25,237 nt of DNA from DAOUCV01 sp034432095 (GCA_034432095.1 DAOUCV010000099.1:1-25237); one strand, 5' to 3'. Positions 15,937 through 22,727 are shown, counted from the first letter of the stretch. Numbers and translations: made by a program. Notes: generated from the letters alone by a model not told the origin.

Positions 15937-16194
15937 CTACCTCCATAACCAGAAGGCGCTCCCCATAGCTGCCATCAGTGCACCAACCGCAATAGCAATC
16001 CAGCCGCCTGCCGTCAGAGACCCAAATTGGGGACGCCGTGGCCAATGCTCCAGGAACTCCCTGGCATCAGGGCGAGCGGTAAGGGAGTCATAGTATTTTT
16101 TTTCTTCTTTCTTGCCCAAGAAAATGACAACCAGACCGAGGAGGATAAACAAACCTCCCATGCCCATTAAGATAATCAGCCCGCCCCGGGTCAT
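15937..16194 (-). CDS. Small membrane protein, two transmembrane segments
   Basis: An 85-residue protein with a hydrophobic segment at about 5-27 (LIILMGMGGLFILLGLVVIF), a charged middle of about 35 residues (KKEEKKYYDSLTARPDAREF and following) and a second hydrophobic segment at about 62-82 (GWIAIAVGALMAAMGSAFW). Both segments are Gly/Ala rich. No family is recognised. AGGT and GGGAAA lie before the ATG at 16192-16194. It is the first gene behind the promoter at 16233-16261 and 33 bp before the enoyl-CoA hydratase, so it should be co-transcribed with the acyl-CoA enzymes. A role in that pathway is only a guess from position. Confidence 0.65.
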   Translation of the reverse strand: MTRGGLIILMGMGGLFILLGLVVIFLGKKEEKKYYDSLTARPDAREFLEHWPRRPQFGSLTAGGWIAIAVGALMAAMGSAFWLWR

Positions 16195-16232
16195 TTTCCC
16201 GCACCTACAGATTAAAGAGTTATTTAATTATA

Positions 16233-16261
16233 ACTATACGCTTCCCAGCCCTATTTTTCAA
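16233..16261 (-). promoter_or_regulatory. Promoter of the acyl-CoA operon
   Basis: On the - strand TTGAAA (16261-16256), a 17-bp spacer and TATAGT (16238-16233), starting right after the rplL stop codon. A TATAAT directly follows at 16232-16227 but is 23 bp from the -35. It would separate the acyl-CoA enzyme genes from the ribosomal operon. Confidence 0.6.
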
Positions 16262-16807
16262 CTAGGCGATTTCAACAGTAGCCCCGGCCTCTTCCAGCTT
16301 CTGTTTCGCCGCTGCTGCCTCTTCCTTACTGACTGCTTCCTTTACTACCTTGGGTGCACTCTCCACCAGGTCCTTGGACTCCTTCAGCCCAAGGGAGGTA
16401 AGTTCCCGAACAGCCCTAATGACGCTAATTTTATTGGCGCCTACCGCCTTGAGAATCACGTTGAACTGTGTCTTCTCTTCTTCTGCGGCCGCAGCCGGCG
16501 GTGCCTTCTCCGCAGTGACGGCGGTAGCTACGGCCACCGGAGCCGCCGCCGTAACTCCAAACTCAGTCTCCAAAGCCTTTACCAATTCGGCCAACTCCAG
16601 AACGGTCATCTTTTTTATCGCATCTACTATAGTATCAACAGCTGTCGCTTTTTGTGCTTTTTCCGTTTTTGGCTTATCGGTAGCGGTCTTAGTTTTTTCG
16701 GCAGTCGGTTCAGCCTTGGGCTGTTTCTTGGCTACGGTCTGCAGTTCGGTATTTCCTCCTCCTTCACCCGCTGACTTGATAGCCTCTTCCTTATTATTTT
16801 CCACCAT
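16262..16807 (-). CDS. rplL: 50S ribosomal protein L7/L12 with N-terminal extension
   Basis: L7/L12 forms the ribosomal stalk that recruits translation factors. The dimerisation domain (KKMTVLELAELVKALETEFG, about 65-84), the Ala/Pro/Val hinge (86-110) and the C-terminal factor-binding domain (EKTQFNVILKAVGANKISVI onward, ending VEIA) are all present. At 181 residues it is far longer than the usual 120-130: residues 1-56 are an extra, low-complexity Lys/Ala/Thr/Glu-rich segment. It is not a misplaced start: no ATG, GTG or TTG occurs just before the normal domain, and AAGGAG lies before the ATG at 16805-16807. The start overlaps the rplJ stop by 14 nt, implying translational coupling. Confidence 0.93.
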   Translation of the reverse strand: MVENNKEEAIKSAGEGGGNTELQTVAKKQPKAEPTAEKTKTATDKPKTEKAQKATAVDTIVDAIKKMTVLELAELVKALETEFGVTAAAPVAVATAVTAEKAPPAAAAEEEKTQFNVILKAVGANKISVIRAVRELTSLGLKESKDLVESAPKVVKEAVSKEEAAAAKQKLEEAGATVEIA

Positions 16808-17333
16808 TTCCTTCTCCTTCCAGTTGTTGAATTTTAGCCTGTAATACGCCTATTATCCCCTTTATGGGGCTGGTAAGACAACTGACTAAAGCTGAGATGG
16901 GGCTTTTCATCTGAGCCAGAGCTCTGGCTAATAATACTTCCTTTGACGGCAATGTAGCAAGGGTCACGATATCCTCGAAAGTCAGTAACCTATCACCCAG
17001 AAAGCCTCCCTTAATGCCCAGGCGGGATTTTGAGTCACGAATGTAGCTGGTCAGGACCTTCGCTGGCTCAGTGATATCATCGTAGCCAAAAGCAATCGCT
17101 GTCGGGCCTTCAATGAGGCTAACCAGACCGTCCTTACCCGCTCTGGTGGCGGCAAACCGGGCCAGAGTGTTCTTTACTACCTTATACTCACTACCTGATT
17201 CCCGCAATCTACGACGTAGGACTGTCATTTCTGAGGTAGTCAGTCCCCGGTAGTCAGTTAAAATAGCAATTTTACATCTGGAAAAGGTGTCTTGTAGCAT
17301 ATCAATAATTTGTGCCTTCTTCTCTCTGGACAT
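16794..17333 (-). CDS. rplJ: 50S ribosomal protein L10
   Basis: L10 anchors L7/L12 dimers to the 50S stalk base and, with L12, represses its own mRNA by binding the L10 leader. Family segments: REKKAQIIDMLQDTF, CKIAILTDYRGLTTSEM, LRRRLRESGSEYKVVKNTL and IEGPTAIAFGYDD. The C-terminal helix that binds L12 dimers is Gln/Lys rich and ends EGNGGK. The ATG at 17331-17333 (179 residues) is preferred to the TTG at 17342, which has AGGAG only about one base before it; from the ATG, GAGG and the upstream AGGAG are both usable. The L10 leader and attenuator lie directly upstream, and the stop overlaps rplL. Confidence 0.94.
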   Translation of the reverse strand: MSREKKAQIIDMLQDTFSRCKIAILTDYRGLTTSEMTVLRRRLRESGSEYKVVKNTLARFAATRAGKDGLVSLIEGPTAIAFGYDDITEPAKVLTSYIRDSKSRLGIKGGFLGDRLLTFEDIVTLATLPSKEVLLARALAQMKSPISALVSCLTSPIKGIIGVLQAKIQQLEGEGNGGK

Positions 17334-17371
17334 TTTCCTCAATCTCCTGACTTAAGCTATTAGAGCTTCTT

Positions 17372-17409
17372 AAAAAGGAGTCCCTGTGCCGATAGCACAA
17401 GGACTCCTT
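17372..17409 (-). terminator. Attenuator hairpin in the L10 leader
   Basis: On the - strand AAGGAGTCC (17409-17401) pairs with GGACTCCTT (17383-17375); inside the stem TGTGC pairs with GCACA. A run of T follows (17376-17372). It is a clean intrinsic terminator in front of rplJ, as expected where L10-L12 binding to the leader causes premature termination. Confidence 0.8.
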
Positions 17410-17490
17410 GACCTGGCTTTTTTCCTTGGCAGGCGCATTTTAAGCCTTGATCGGCACCTACTGTCTCAGGATAGTACTAAGCCCTACGGA
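17372..17490 (-). promoter_or_regulatory. L10 (rplJ) leader, autoregulatory RNA
   Basis: The roughly 120-nt stretch between the DUF35 gene and rplJ has, on the - strand, segments typical of the L10 leader: GACAGTAGGTGCCG (near 17465-17452), then CTTAAAATGCGCCTGCC and CCAAGG (about 17444-17425). AGTAGGTG and the CGCCTGCC part form the arms of the L10-binding kink-turn region. The attenuator hairpin follows. In bacteria with this leader, free L10-L12 binds it and lowers rplJL expression. The match is by recall of the consensus, not by a covariance model. Confidence 0.72.
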
Positions 17491-17501
17491 AAAGTCTTTA
17501 G

Positions 17502-17915
17502 TCACGCTTGTTGGAATTCGTAAGCAATCCTATTATCGGGTAACTTCACCGGAACTACCCTCAGTTCCATCCCCGGTTTAATATCACCCTCCTTAATATC
17601 CTTATTTAGACGGCCAAAGATTCTCAACCCATCTCCAAATTCGCCTATTGCCAGGGTATAAGGGGCGTCATCCTCAAACCCGGACGGTCCGTACTGAACT
17701 ACTGTATAAGTAATTAGTTTACCATTATTTTTTATTTCAAACCACTCTACATCACTACTCAAGCACTTCGGGCAATCCATCCTTGGGGGGAAGTAGCTTG
17801 TCCGACATTTCTTACACCGGGTGGTCATGACCTTGCCCTGTTCCAGATAGTTTACAAAATCGGCGGTTTTTGCTTCAGTGGTGAAACTGACTCTGCCAAA
17901 ATTCTCGAAACCCAT
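17502..17915 (-). CDS. DUF35 zinc-ribbon/OB-fold acyl-CoA-binding protein
   Basis: A 137-residue protein of the DUF35 family (Zn-ribbon followed by an OB-fold), which binds acyl-CoA and pairs with thiolase-superfamily enzymes, for example the archaeal thiolase/HMG-CoA synthase complex and the actinobacterial Ltp2 aldolase complex. The zinc ribbon is TRCKKC (C34, C37) and DCPKC (C48, C51). The OB-fold follows with GKLITYTVVQYGPSGFEDD, APYTLAIGEFGDGLRIFGRL and PGMELRVVPV. AGGAG precedes the ATG, which lies 4 bp after the stop of the upstream thiolase, so the two are made together and probably form a complex. Its end adjoins the L10 leader, so it interrupts the usual rplA-rplJ neighbourhood. Confidence 0.9.
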   Translation of the reverse strand: MGFENFGRVSFTTEAKTADFVNYLEQGKVMTTRCKKCRTSYFPPRMDCPKCLSSDVEWFEIKNNGKLITYTVVQYGPSGFEDDAPYTLAIGEFGDGLRIFGRLNKDIKEGDIKPGMELRVVPVKLPDNRIAYEFQQA

Positions 17916-17919
17916 CTAT

Positions 17920-19071
17920 TTATCTCCTCAGAATAATGACGTTACCGTATTGCCCAACCCCACCGATGTTATGAACCAGACCTATCTCAGCGTTCTTCAC
18001 CTGGGCTTCTTCAGCTTCTCCCCTGAGCTGTCGGACGATAGTTCTAACCTGTGAACCACCGGTAGCCCCGATAGGATGACCTTTAGATAGTAGCCCACCA
18101 TCAACATTGACGGGTATCCTGCCATCGTGGTATGTCTGTTTCTCCTCGATGAGTCTGGCTCCCTCCCCGGGTTTGGCAAAACCCAGGTCTTCATAAGCCA
18201 GAATCTCAGATATGGTAAAACAATCATGGACTTCAGCGACATCAATATCCTGTGGTCCCACTCCTGCCATCTCGTAGGCTTGTCTGGCGGCATCCTGAGC
18301 ACAGGCTAGACCGGTAAGTGATTTTCTCCCTGACATGGTCATCGTATCCGTAGCGGCACCCATACCCGCAATCCAGATTGGAATTTTGGCTACTCTTCGG
18401 GCGATATCTCCCCTCGCTACTATGATACAAGAAGAACCGTCTGCATTGGCGCAACAGTCAAACCGCTTCAACGGGCTGGTCACAATTTCTGAGCTTAGCA
18501 CCTCTTCCAGAGTCAGTTCTTTGCGGTAGGTAGCCTTAGGATTTTTAGCGCCGTAGCTGGCGTTTTTAACCCTTACCTTAGCCAGTTGCTCCTCGGTAGT
18601 TCCATACTTAGCCATATGAGCCCGAGCGAACATGGCATAGCCGGCAGGCATGGTGATGCCGAAGGGCGATTCCCATAATATATCAGCTCCTCTACCCATT
18701 CTCTCAGCCGCTTCACGGGAGGTCAACTCGGACATTTTTTGAAAGCCAATAACGGCGACTATCTTATGCAAGCCAGACTTTATCATCGCCCAGGCTACTC
18801 TTAGTCCGGTAGTACTTGAGGAACACACACTCTCAACATAAAAGGCTGGCCTTGGGGTTAGCCCCAGATACTCTGATATTAGGCCTGAGGGAGTGCGCTG
18901 TTTATCATATTCTGGTGCCGAACAGGTAATGGAGGCGTCTATGTCCTGGTTAGTGATATCAAGGCCCTCCATCGCCTCCTTAAATGCATCAAAGCATAGC
19001 TCTCGGATAGATACTCCGCACTTGCGAGAGAAATTACTCTGCCCCACTCCGATAATGGCAACATCTTCCAT
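17920..19071 (-). CDS. SCP2-type thiolase / lipid-transfer protein-like acyltransferase
   Basis: A 383-residue thiolase-fold protein. The nucleophilic Cys is kept in VESVCSSSTTGLRVAWA (C83), a conserved VHDCFTISEI block follows, and the catalytic His sits in SKGHPIGATGGSQV (near H332). The C-terminal motif reads LVHNIGGVGQYGNVI, where degradative thiolases have CxGGGxG; the His-Asn form is usual in SCP2-type and archaeal-type thiolases that work with DUF35 partners. The DUF35 gene starts 4 bp downstream, supporting this class. The presence of C83 argues for C-C bond formation or thiolysis and against an Ltp2-type aldolase. The natural substrate is unknown. GGGAGA lies before the ATG. The gene is 34 bp after rplA, inside the ribosomal operon. 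Confidence 0.87.
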   Translation of the reverse strand: MEDVAIIGVGQSNFSRKCGVSIRELCFDAFKEAMEGLDITNQDIDASITCSAPEYDKQRTPSGLISEYLGLTPRPAFYVESVCSSSTTGLRVAWAMIKSGLHKIVAVIGFQKMSELTSREAAERMGRGADILWESPFGITMPAGYAMFARAHMAKYGTTEEQLAKVRVKNASYGAKNPKATYRKELTLEEVLSSEIVTSPLKRFDCCANADGSSCIIVARGDIARRVAKIPIWIAGMGAATDTMTMSGRKSLTGLACAQDAARQAYEMAGVGPQDIDVAEVHDCFTISEILAYEDLGFAKPGEGARLIEEKQTYHDGRIPVNVDGGLLSKGHPIGATGGSQVRTIVRQLRGEAEEAQVKNAEIGLVHNIGGVGQYGNVIILRR

Positions 19072-19105
19072 AAAACGTCTCCCTTAATTTACCATTTTTA
19101 AAGTA

Positions 19106-19819
19106 TTAACCGGAACTTAAAGTGAGGATTGGCTTAAGGTCGAGTTTTATACCAGCTCCGATGGTGGTGGATAAAAAGGCAGTCTTAATATACTGTCCCT
19201 TAGCCCCGCTGGGTTTAGCCTTTACTACTGCCTCTACCACCGCCGTCAGGTTATCCAGCAACTTCTCAGTACTAAAGCTAACCTTACCTAAAGGCACGTG
19301 AATGATAGCCGTCCGGTCCATTCTAAACTCCAGCCGCCCTTTGCGGGCATCCTGTATGGCTCTGGCCAGGTCACTGACAGCGACAACAGTTCCGGATTTA
19401 GGATTAGGCATCAATCCCTTCCGGCCAAGGATTTTCCCCAGTTTACCTACTTTGCCCATCATATCGGGAGTGGCAATAGCTATATCAAAATCCAGCCAAC
19501 CGCCCTCAATTTTCTGGATTAACTCGTCACCGCCAACAAAATCAGCCCCGGCTGTTTCTGCGGTCTTTACGCCTTCTCCCTGGGTGAAAACCAGGACTCG
19601 TACCTCCTTTCCCAACCCGTGCGGCAGGAGGGTAACGCCACGCAACTGCTGGTCGGCATTCCGGGGGTCAAGGCCCATCCTAAGGTGGAGCTCAACAGTC
19701 TCGTCAAATCTAGCATGAGCCATTTTCTTAGCCAGTTCGATGGCATCTTGTGGAGAATAGGCCTTTGTCCTGTCCAGCAGTTTAACCGCCTCTTGATATT
19801 TTTTGCCGCGTCTTGCCAT
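19106..19819 (-). CDS. rplA: 50S ribosomal protein L1
   Basis: L1 forms the L1 stalk near the E site and in many bacteria represses the rplK-rplA mRNA. At 237 residues it has the normal length. Family segments: MARRGKKYQEAVKLLDRTK, ARFDETVELHLRMGLDPRN, LPHGLGKEVRVLVFTQGE, IATPDMMGKVGKLGKILG, GLMPNPKSGTV (the well-known RNA-contacting motif) and GAKGQYIKTAFLSTTIGAGI. The ATG is at 19817-19819, with only a weak GGGTAAAAG ribosome site, which fits coupling to rplK (21 bp upstream). Downstream, instead of rplJ, comes the thiolase/DUF35 pair. Confidence 0.96.
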   Translation of the reverse strand: MARRGKKYQEAVKLLDRTKAYSPQDAIELAKKMAHARFDETVELHLRMGLDPRNADQQLRGVTLLPHGLGKEVRVLVFTQGEGVKTAETAGADFVGGDELIQKIEGGWLDFDIAIATPDMMGKVGKLGKILGRKGLMPNPKSGTVVAVSDLARAIQDARKGRLEFRMDRTAIIHVPLGKVSFSTEKLLDNLTAVVEAVVKAKPSGAKGQYIKTAFLSTTIGAGIKLDLKPILTLSSG

Positions 19820-19840
19820 TTTCTTTTACCCTGGTTACCC

Positions 19841-20263
19841 CTAGTCTATCTCAATTCCCATACTCCGGGCTGTACCCTCGATAATTCGCTCTGCCCCCTC
19901 AATACTGGTGGCATTAAGGTCCTTCGCCTTAAGTTGGGCTATTTCGCGGAGTTTATCCCGGGACAGCTTGCCTATTTTTTCACGGCCAGAATCACTGGCT
20001 CCCTTTTCCACACCTAATGCCTTCTTCAGCAACTCCGCAGTCGGCGGCATTTTGGTAATAAAGGTGAATGACCTATCTTCATAGATAGTTATTTCGGCGG
20101 GGATAATAGACCCGGCCTGGGCAGCAGTACGCTCATTATACTCTTTGCAAAAGGCCATAATGTTAACCCCATGCTGCCCCAGAGCCGACCCTACCGGGGG
20201 TGCCGGGTTAGCCTTTCCCGCTGGAATCTGCAGCTTGATAACGGCTTTGACTTTTTTCGCCAC
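19841..20263 (-). CDS. rplK: 50S ribosomal protein L11
   Basis: L11 binds the GTPase-associated centre of 23S rRNA and takes part in factor binding and the stringent response. The 140 residues show the classic AVIKLQIPAGKANPAPPVGS and ALGQHGVNIMAFCKEYNERT segments, then FTFITKMPPTAELLKKALG and a C-terminal RNA-binding domain ending EGTARSMGIEID. The start codon is GTG (20261-20263), preceded by GAGGAAAG. Next to nusG on one side and rplA on the other, as in most bacteria. Confidence 0.97.
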   Translation of the reverse strand: MAKKVKAVIKLQIPAGKANPAPPVGSALGQHGVNIMAFCKEYNERTAAQAGSIIPAEITIYEDRSFTFITKMPPTAELLKKALGVEKGASDSGREKIGKLSRDKLREIAQLKAKDLNATSIEGAERIIEGTARSMGIEID

Positions 20264-20295
20264 TTTTCTTTCCTCGCCTAGAAAATAAAATAAAT

Positions 20296-20829
20296 TTAAA
20301 GTTTCTCCACCTGTAAGAAGTCAAGTTCTACAGGAGTCTCACGCCCGAAAAGGGACAGAAGCACCTTAACTTTACCCTTGTCGGCGCTTATTTCGTCTAC
20401 TACTCCCACAAAATCAGTGAAGGGACCGTCAACCACTCGCACACTCTGTCCTTGCCTCAAGCCAACCTTCACTCTTGGTGCTTCAGCCTGCATCTGTTTC
20501 AAAATCTGGTTGACTTCCTCCTCTCGTAATGGCACAGGCGTATTCCCGCTACCGACAAAACCGGTAACACCGGGAGTATTAAGCACGATATTTAAGCTCC
20601 GGTCGTTCATCCGCATCTGAACCAGAACGTAACCGGGCAATATCTTTCTGGCTAAGGTGCGCCTCTGCCCACCTCTAACCTCGACTTCCTCCTCGGTAGG
20701 CACAACCACCTGGGAGATCTCATCCTCAGAACCCATAAGCTTAATGCGCTGCTCTAAATTCTTTTTGACCCGGTCTTCGTGCCCGGAGTAGGTATGAATC
20801 GCAAACCATTTTTTCTCGTTCTCGCCCAC
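20296..20829 (-). CDS. nusG: Transcription termination/antitermination factor NusG
   Basis: NusG binds RNA polymerase and links it to Rho, NusE/S10 or the ribosome. The 177 residues have an N-terminal NGN domain (KKWFAIHTYSGHEDRVKKNL, GYVLVQMRMNDRS) and a C-terminal KOW domain (VRVVDGPFTDFVGVVDEISA, KGKVKVLLSLFGRETPVEL). The GTG start at 20827-20829 lacks a strong Shine-Dalgarno sequence (GCGGGGG only). It follows secE by 75 bp; that gap has a short AGGCT/AGCCT hairpin with an all-T loop that is too weak to call a terminator. Confidence 0.96.
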   Translation of the reverse strand: MGENEKKWFAIHTYSGHEDRVKKNLEQRIKLMGSEDEISQVVVPTEEEVEVRGGQRRTLARKILPGYVLVQMRMNDRSLNIVLNTPGVTGFVGSGNTPVPLREEEVNQILKQMQAEAPRVKVGLRQGQSVRVVDGPFTDFVGVVDEISADKGKVKVLLSLFGRETPVELDFLQVEKL

Positions 20830-20904
20830 GGCTGCCCCCGCTCATCAAAGAGGCTCAAAAAAGCCTTTAGTACCATACTTTATATTCACTCTTAACTTAA
20901 GTTT

Positions 20905-21123
20905 CTACCCGCCCAGTCTTAACAGGTCATTAACGAGTCTGCTAAAACCATAATCAATGATGCCCAGGACTAGGCCTACAATGGCGGTAACGATTATCAC
21001 CAGAAGTGTCAAATAGCCTGCCTCCCGTCGGGTAAGCCAGACGACCTTCTTTAACTCGGCAATAGTTTCGCTGACGAATCTAAATCTCGGCCCCGTTTGT
21101 CTAGTAGCACTACCATATTTCAT
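20905..21123 (-). CDS. secE: Protein translocase subunit SecE
   Basis: SecE is the essential clamp subunit of the SecYEG channel in the inner membrane. The 72-residue protein is the short, single-span form: a cytoplasmic N-terminal half with the conserved amphipathic helix FVSETIAELKKVVWLTRREA, then a transmembrane segment (about 40-60, TLLVIIVTAIVGLVLGIIDY) and a short tail. GGGAAG lies about six bases before the ATG. Placement between rpmG and nusG is the standard one. Confidence 0.93.
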   Translation of the reverse strand: MKYGSATRQTGPRFRFVSETIAELKKVVWLTRREAGYLTLLVIIVTAIVGLVLGIIDYGFSRLVNDLLRLGG

Positions 21124-21184
21124 AAGAAGCTTCCCACGGTTTTTCCATCGGACAACACTGTTTTATAACTACTGAAAGGAATTT

Positions 21185-21239
21185 TCCGGGGAGGTCTGTA
21201 AAACCAGCCTGCTCACCATCCACCACTCCAATCCCCGGA
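21185..21239 (-). other. Stem-forming element between rpmG and secE
   Basis: In the 140-bp gap between rpmG and secE, where many bacteria have tRNA-Trp, there is a perfect 8-bp stem TCCGGGGA/TCCCCGGA (- strand, 21239-21232 with 21192-21185) enclosing 39 nt. No tRNA fold could be drawn: there is no T-arm and no CCA anticodon loop. There is no T-run for a terminator. The stem is directly visible; any function is unproven. Confidence 0.4.
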
Positions 21240-21263
21240 GACGCCGTTTTCCCGAAGTTTATT

Positions 21264-21428
21264 TTATCTTATCTCCCTGTGAAGCTTATAACTGCGACAA
21301 CGAGGACAATACTTTCTAAGCTCTAACCGCTGAGAGTCATTCTTTCTGTTCTTAGTAGTAGTATATGTCCTCTCCTTGCACTCCGTGCAGGCGAGATGAA
21401 TAATTGTTCTAGCCTCGGTTTTAGCCAT
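21264..21428 (-). CDS. rpmG: 50S ribosomal protein L33
   Basis: A 54-residue protein found by translating the gap after tuf: it starts MAKTEARTIIHLACTECKER, continues TYTTTKNRKNDSQRLELRKY, and ends CPRCRSYKLHREIR. Two CxxC pairs (C14/C17 and C41/C44) make it the zinc-binding (C+) form of L33, and the TTTKNRKN core is diagnostic. The ATG at 21426-21428 is two bases after the tuf stop, with GAG and TAGAG of the tuf end serving as the ribosome site, so translation is probably coupled. The order tuf-rpmG-secE-nusG is common in bacteria. Confidence 0.95.
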   Translation of the reverse strand: MAKTEARTIIHLACTECKERTYTTTKNRKNDSQRLELRKYCPRCRSYKLHREIR

Positions 21429-21430
21429 CT

Positions 21431-22633
21431 CTACTCAATAATGCGGGTAAAAGTCCCGGCGCCTACCGTTTTACCGCCCTCCCGGATAGCAAAGCGTAAC
21501 CCTTTCTCCAGAGCTACCGGATAAATAAGCTTTATCTTCATGGTTATATTATCTCCGGGCATAGCCATCTCTACGCCTTCGGGCAGCTCAATAGACCCGG
21601 TCACATCAGTAGTCCGAATATAAAACTGGGGTTTATATCCATTGAAAAAGGGAGTATGCCTTCCCCCCTCTTCCTTACTGAGGACATATACTTCAGCTTC
21701 GGCAACGGTATGCGGTTTGATAGAACCGGGTGCGGCTAATACCTGGCCGCGCTCTATCTCATCGCGGTCTATTCCTCTGAGCAGAATGCCCACCGCGTCT
21801 CCTGGCTCAGCTTCATCCAGAGTTTTATGGAACATTTCCAGGCTGGTCGCCACCGTCCGGCGGGGCTCATGATGCAGACCAACAATCTCGACCTCGTCTC
21901 CCGGTCTAATTACACCCCTCTCAACTCTCCCTGTGGGCACGGTACCCCTGCCTTTGATACTAAAAACATCCTCCACCGGCATCAAGAATGGCTGGTCTTT
22001 AGCCCGCACCGGGGTAGGAATGTAGCTATCTATAGCATCCATCAGTTTCCAGATGCCACCACACCATTGACAATCCCTCTTGGCACAACCACATTCTCCA
22101 GCCTTGAGACCACTCACCCGCACCACCGGGACCTCATTGCCGGGGAACTTATACTTCGTCAATAGCTCCCTTACCTCCATTTCCACCAGTTCTAGAAGCT
22201 CCTCGTCTTCTACGAGGTCTACTTTGTTAAGAGCGACAACAACATAGGGAACCTCTACCTGACGTGCCAGCAGCAGGTGCTCTCTGGTCTGAGGCATCAC
22301 ACCATCATCAGCCGCAACCACCAGTATGGCTCCGTCCATCTGGGCAGCTCCGGTTATCATATTCTTGATGTAGTCAGCGTGTCCCGGACAGTCAATGTGA
22401 GCATAGTGCCGTTTCTCCGTCTCGTACTCCACATGAGCAATGTTTATCGTTAGCCCCCGAGCTTTTTCCTCAGGAGCATTATCAATACTATCAAAGGAGC
22501 GGTATGCGGTGGGGCCTACCTTTGATAACACCAGCGTTATTGCTGAGGTTAATGTTGTTTTCCCATGGTCAACATGACCGATGGTGCCCACATTACAATG
22601 CGGCTTGGTGCGCTGAAATTTCTGTTTAGCCAT
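21431..22633 (-). CDS. tuf: Elongation factor Tu
   Basis: EF-Tu delivers aminoacyl-tRNA to the ribosome with GTP. The 400 residues start MAKQKFQRTKPHCNVGTIGH. G1 is GHVDHGKTT (19-27), G2 lies in ARGLTINIAHVEY, G3 is DCPGHADYIKNM, G4 is NKVD, and G5 is SGLK where SALK is usual. After G5 comes an unusual Cys-rich insert, CGCAKRDCQWC (C181, C183, C188, C191). Domains II and III follow, ending GAGTFTRIIE. GAGGAG just before ATG 22633 sets the start; a longer frame from 22696 runs through the tRNA-Thr gene and is rejected. Co-transcribed with the upstream tRNA genes. Confidence 0.96.
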   Translation of the reverse strand: MAKQKFQRTKPHCNVGTIGHVDHGKTTLTSAITLVLSKVGPTAYRSFDSIDNAPEEKARGLTINIAHVEYETEKRHYAHIDCPGHADYIKNMITGAAQMDGAILVVAADDGVMPQTREHLLLARQVEVPYVVVALNKVDLVEDEELLELVEMEVRELLTKYKFPGNEVPVVRVSGLKAGECGCAKRDCQWCGGIWKLMDAIDSYIPTPVRAKDQPFLMPVEDVFSIKGRGTVPTGRVERGVIRPGDEVEIVGLHHEPRRTVATSLEMFHKTLDEAEPGDAVGILLRGIDRDEIERGQVLAAPGSIKPHTVAEAEVYVLSKEEGGRHTPFFNGYKPQFYIRTTDVTGSIELPEGVEMAMPGDNITMKIKLIYPVALEKGLRFAIREGGKTVGAGTFTRIIE

Positions 22634-22654
22634 TTTTCTCCTCCCTCTATTCTG

Positions 22655-22727
22655 AGCCCACAACCAGATTCGAACTGGTGACCCCATTCTTACCAAGAAT
22701 GTGCTCTACCAGCTGAGCTATGTGGGC
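22655..22727 (-). tRNA. tRNA-Thr(GGT)
   Basis: A full cloverleaf on the - strand: acceptor GCCCACA/TGTGGGC, D-arm AGCTCAGCTGGTAGAGC, anticodon arm CATTC-TTGGTAA-GAATG with anticodon GGT, and T-arm with GTTCGAATC. The discriminator is T and CCA is not encoded. It is 21 bp upstream of tuf, the position of thrT in E. coli. Confidence 0.95.

Noticed and set aside
16112..16844. Long + strand frames opposite rplL and the small membrane protein
   Set aside because: Ser/Ala/Phe-rich translations antisense to clear genes; no ribosome site or motif.
20830..20904. Hairpin before nusG as a terminator
   Set aside because: Only a 5-bp AGGCT/AGCCT stem with the T-run in its loop; it would not terminate and secE-nusG are normally co-transcribed.
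21124..21263. tRNA-Trp between rpmG and secE
   Set aside because: The common position was checked, but no CCA anticodon loop, T-arm or acceptor stem of 7 bp with the right spacing was found.
22634..22696. N-terminal extension of EF-Tu
   Set aside because: It would run through part of tRNA-Thr; EF-Tu normally starts MAK and GAGGAG lies before the ATG at 22633.
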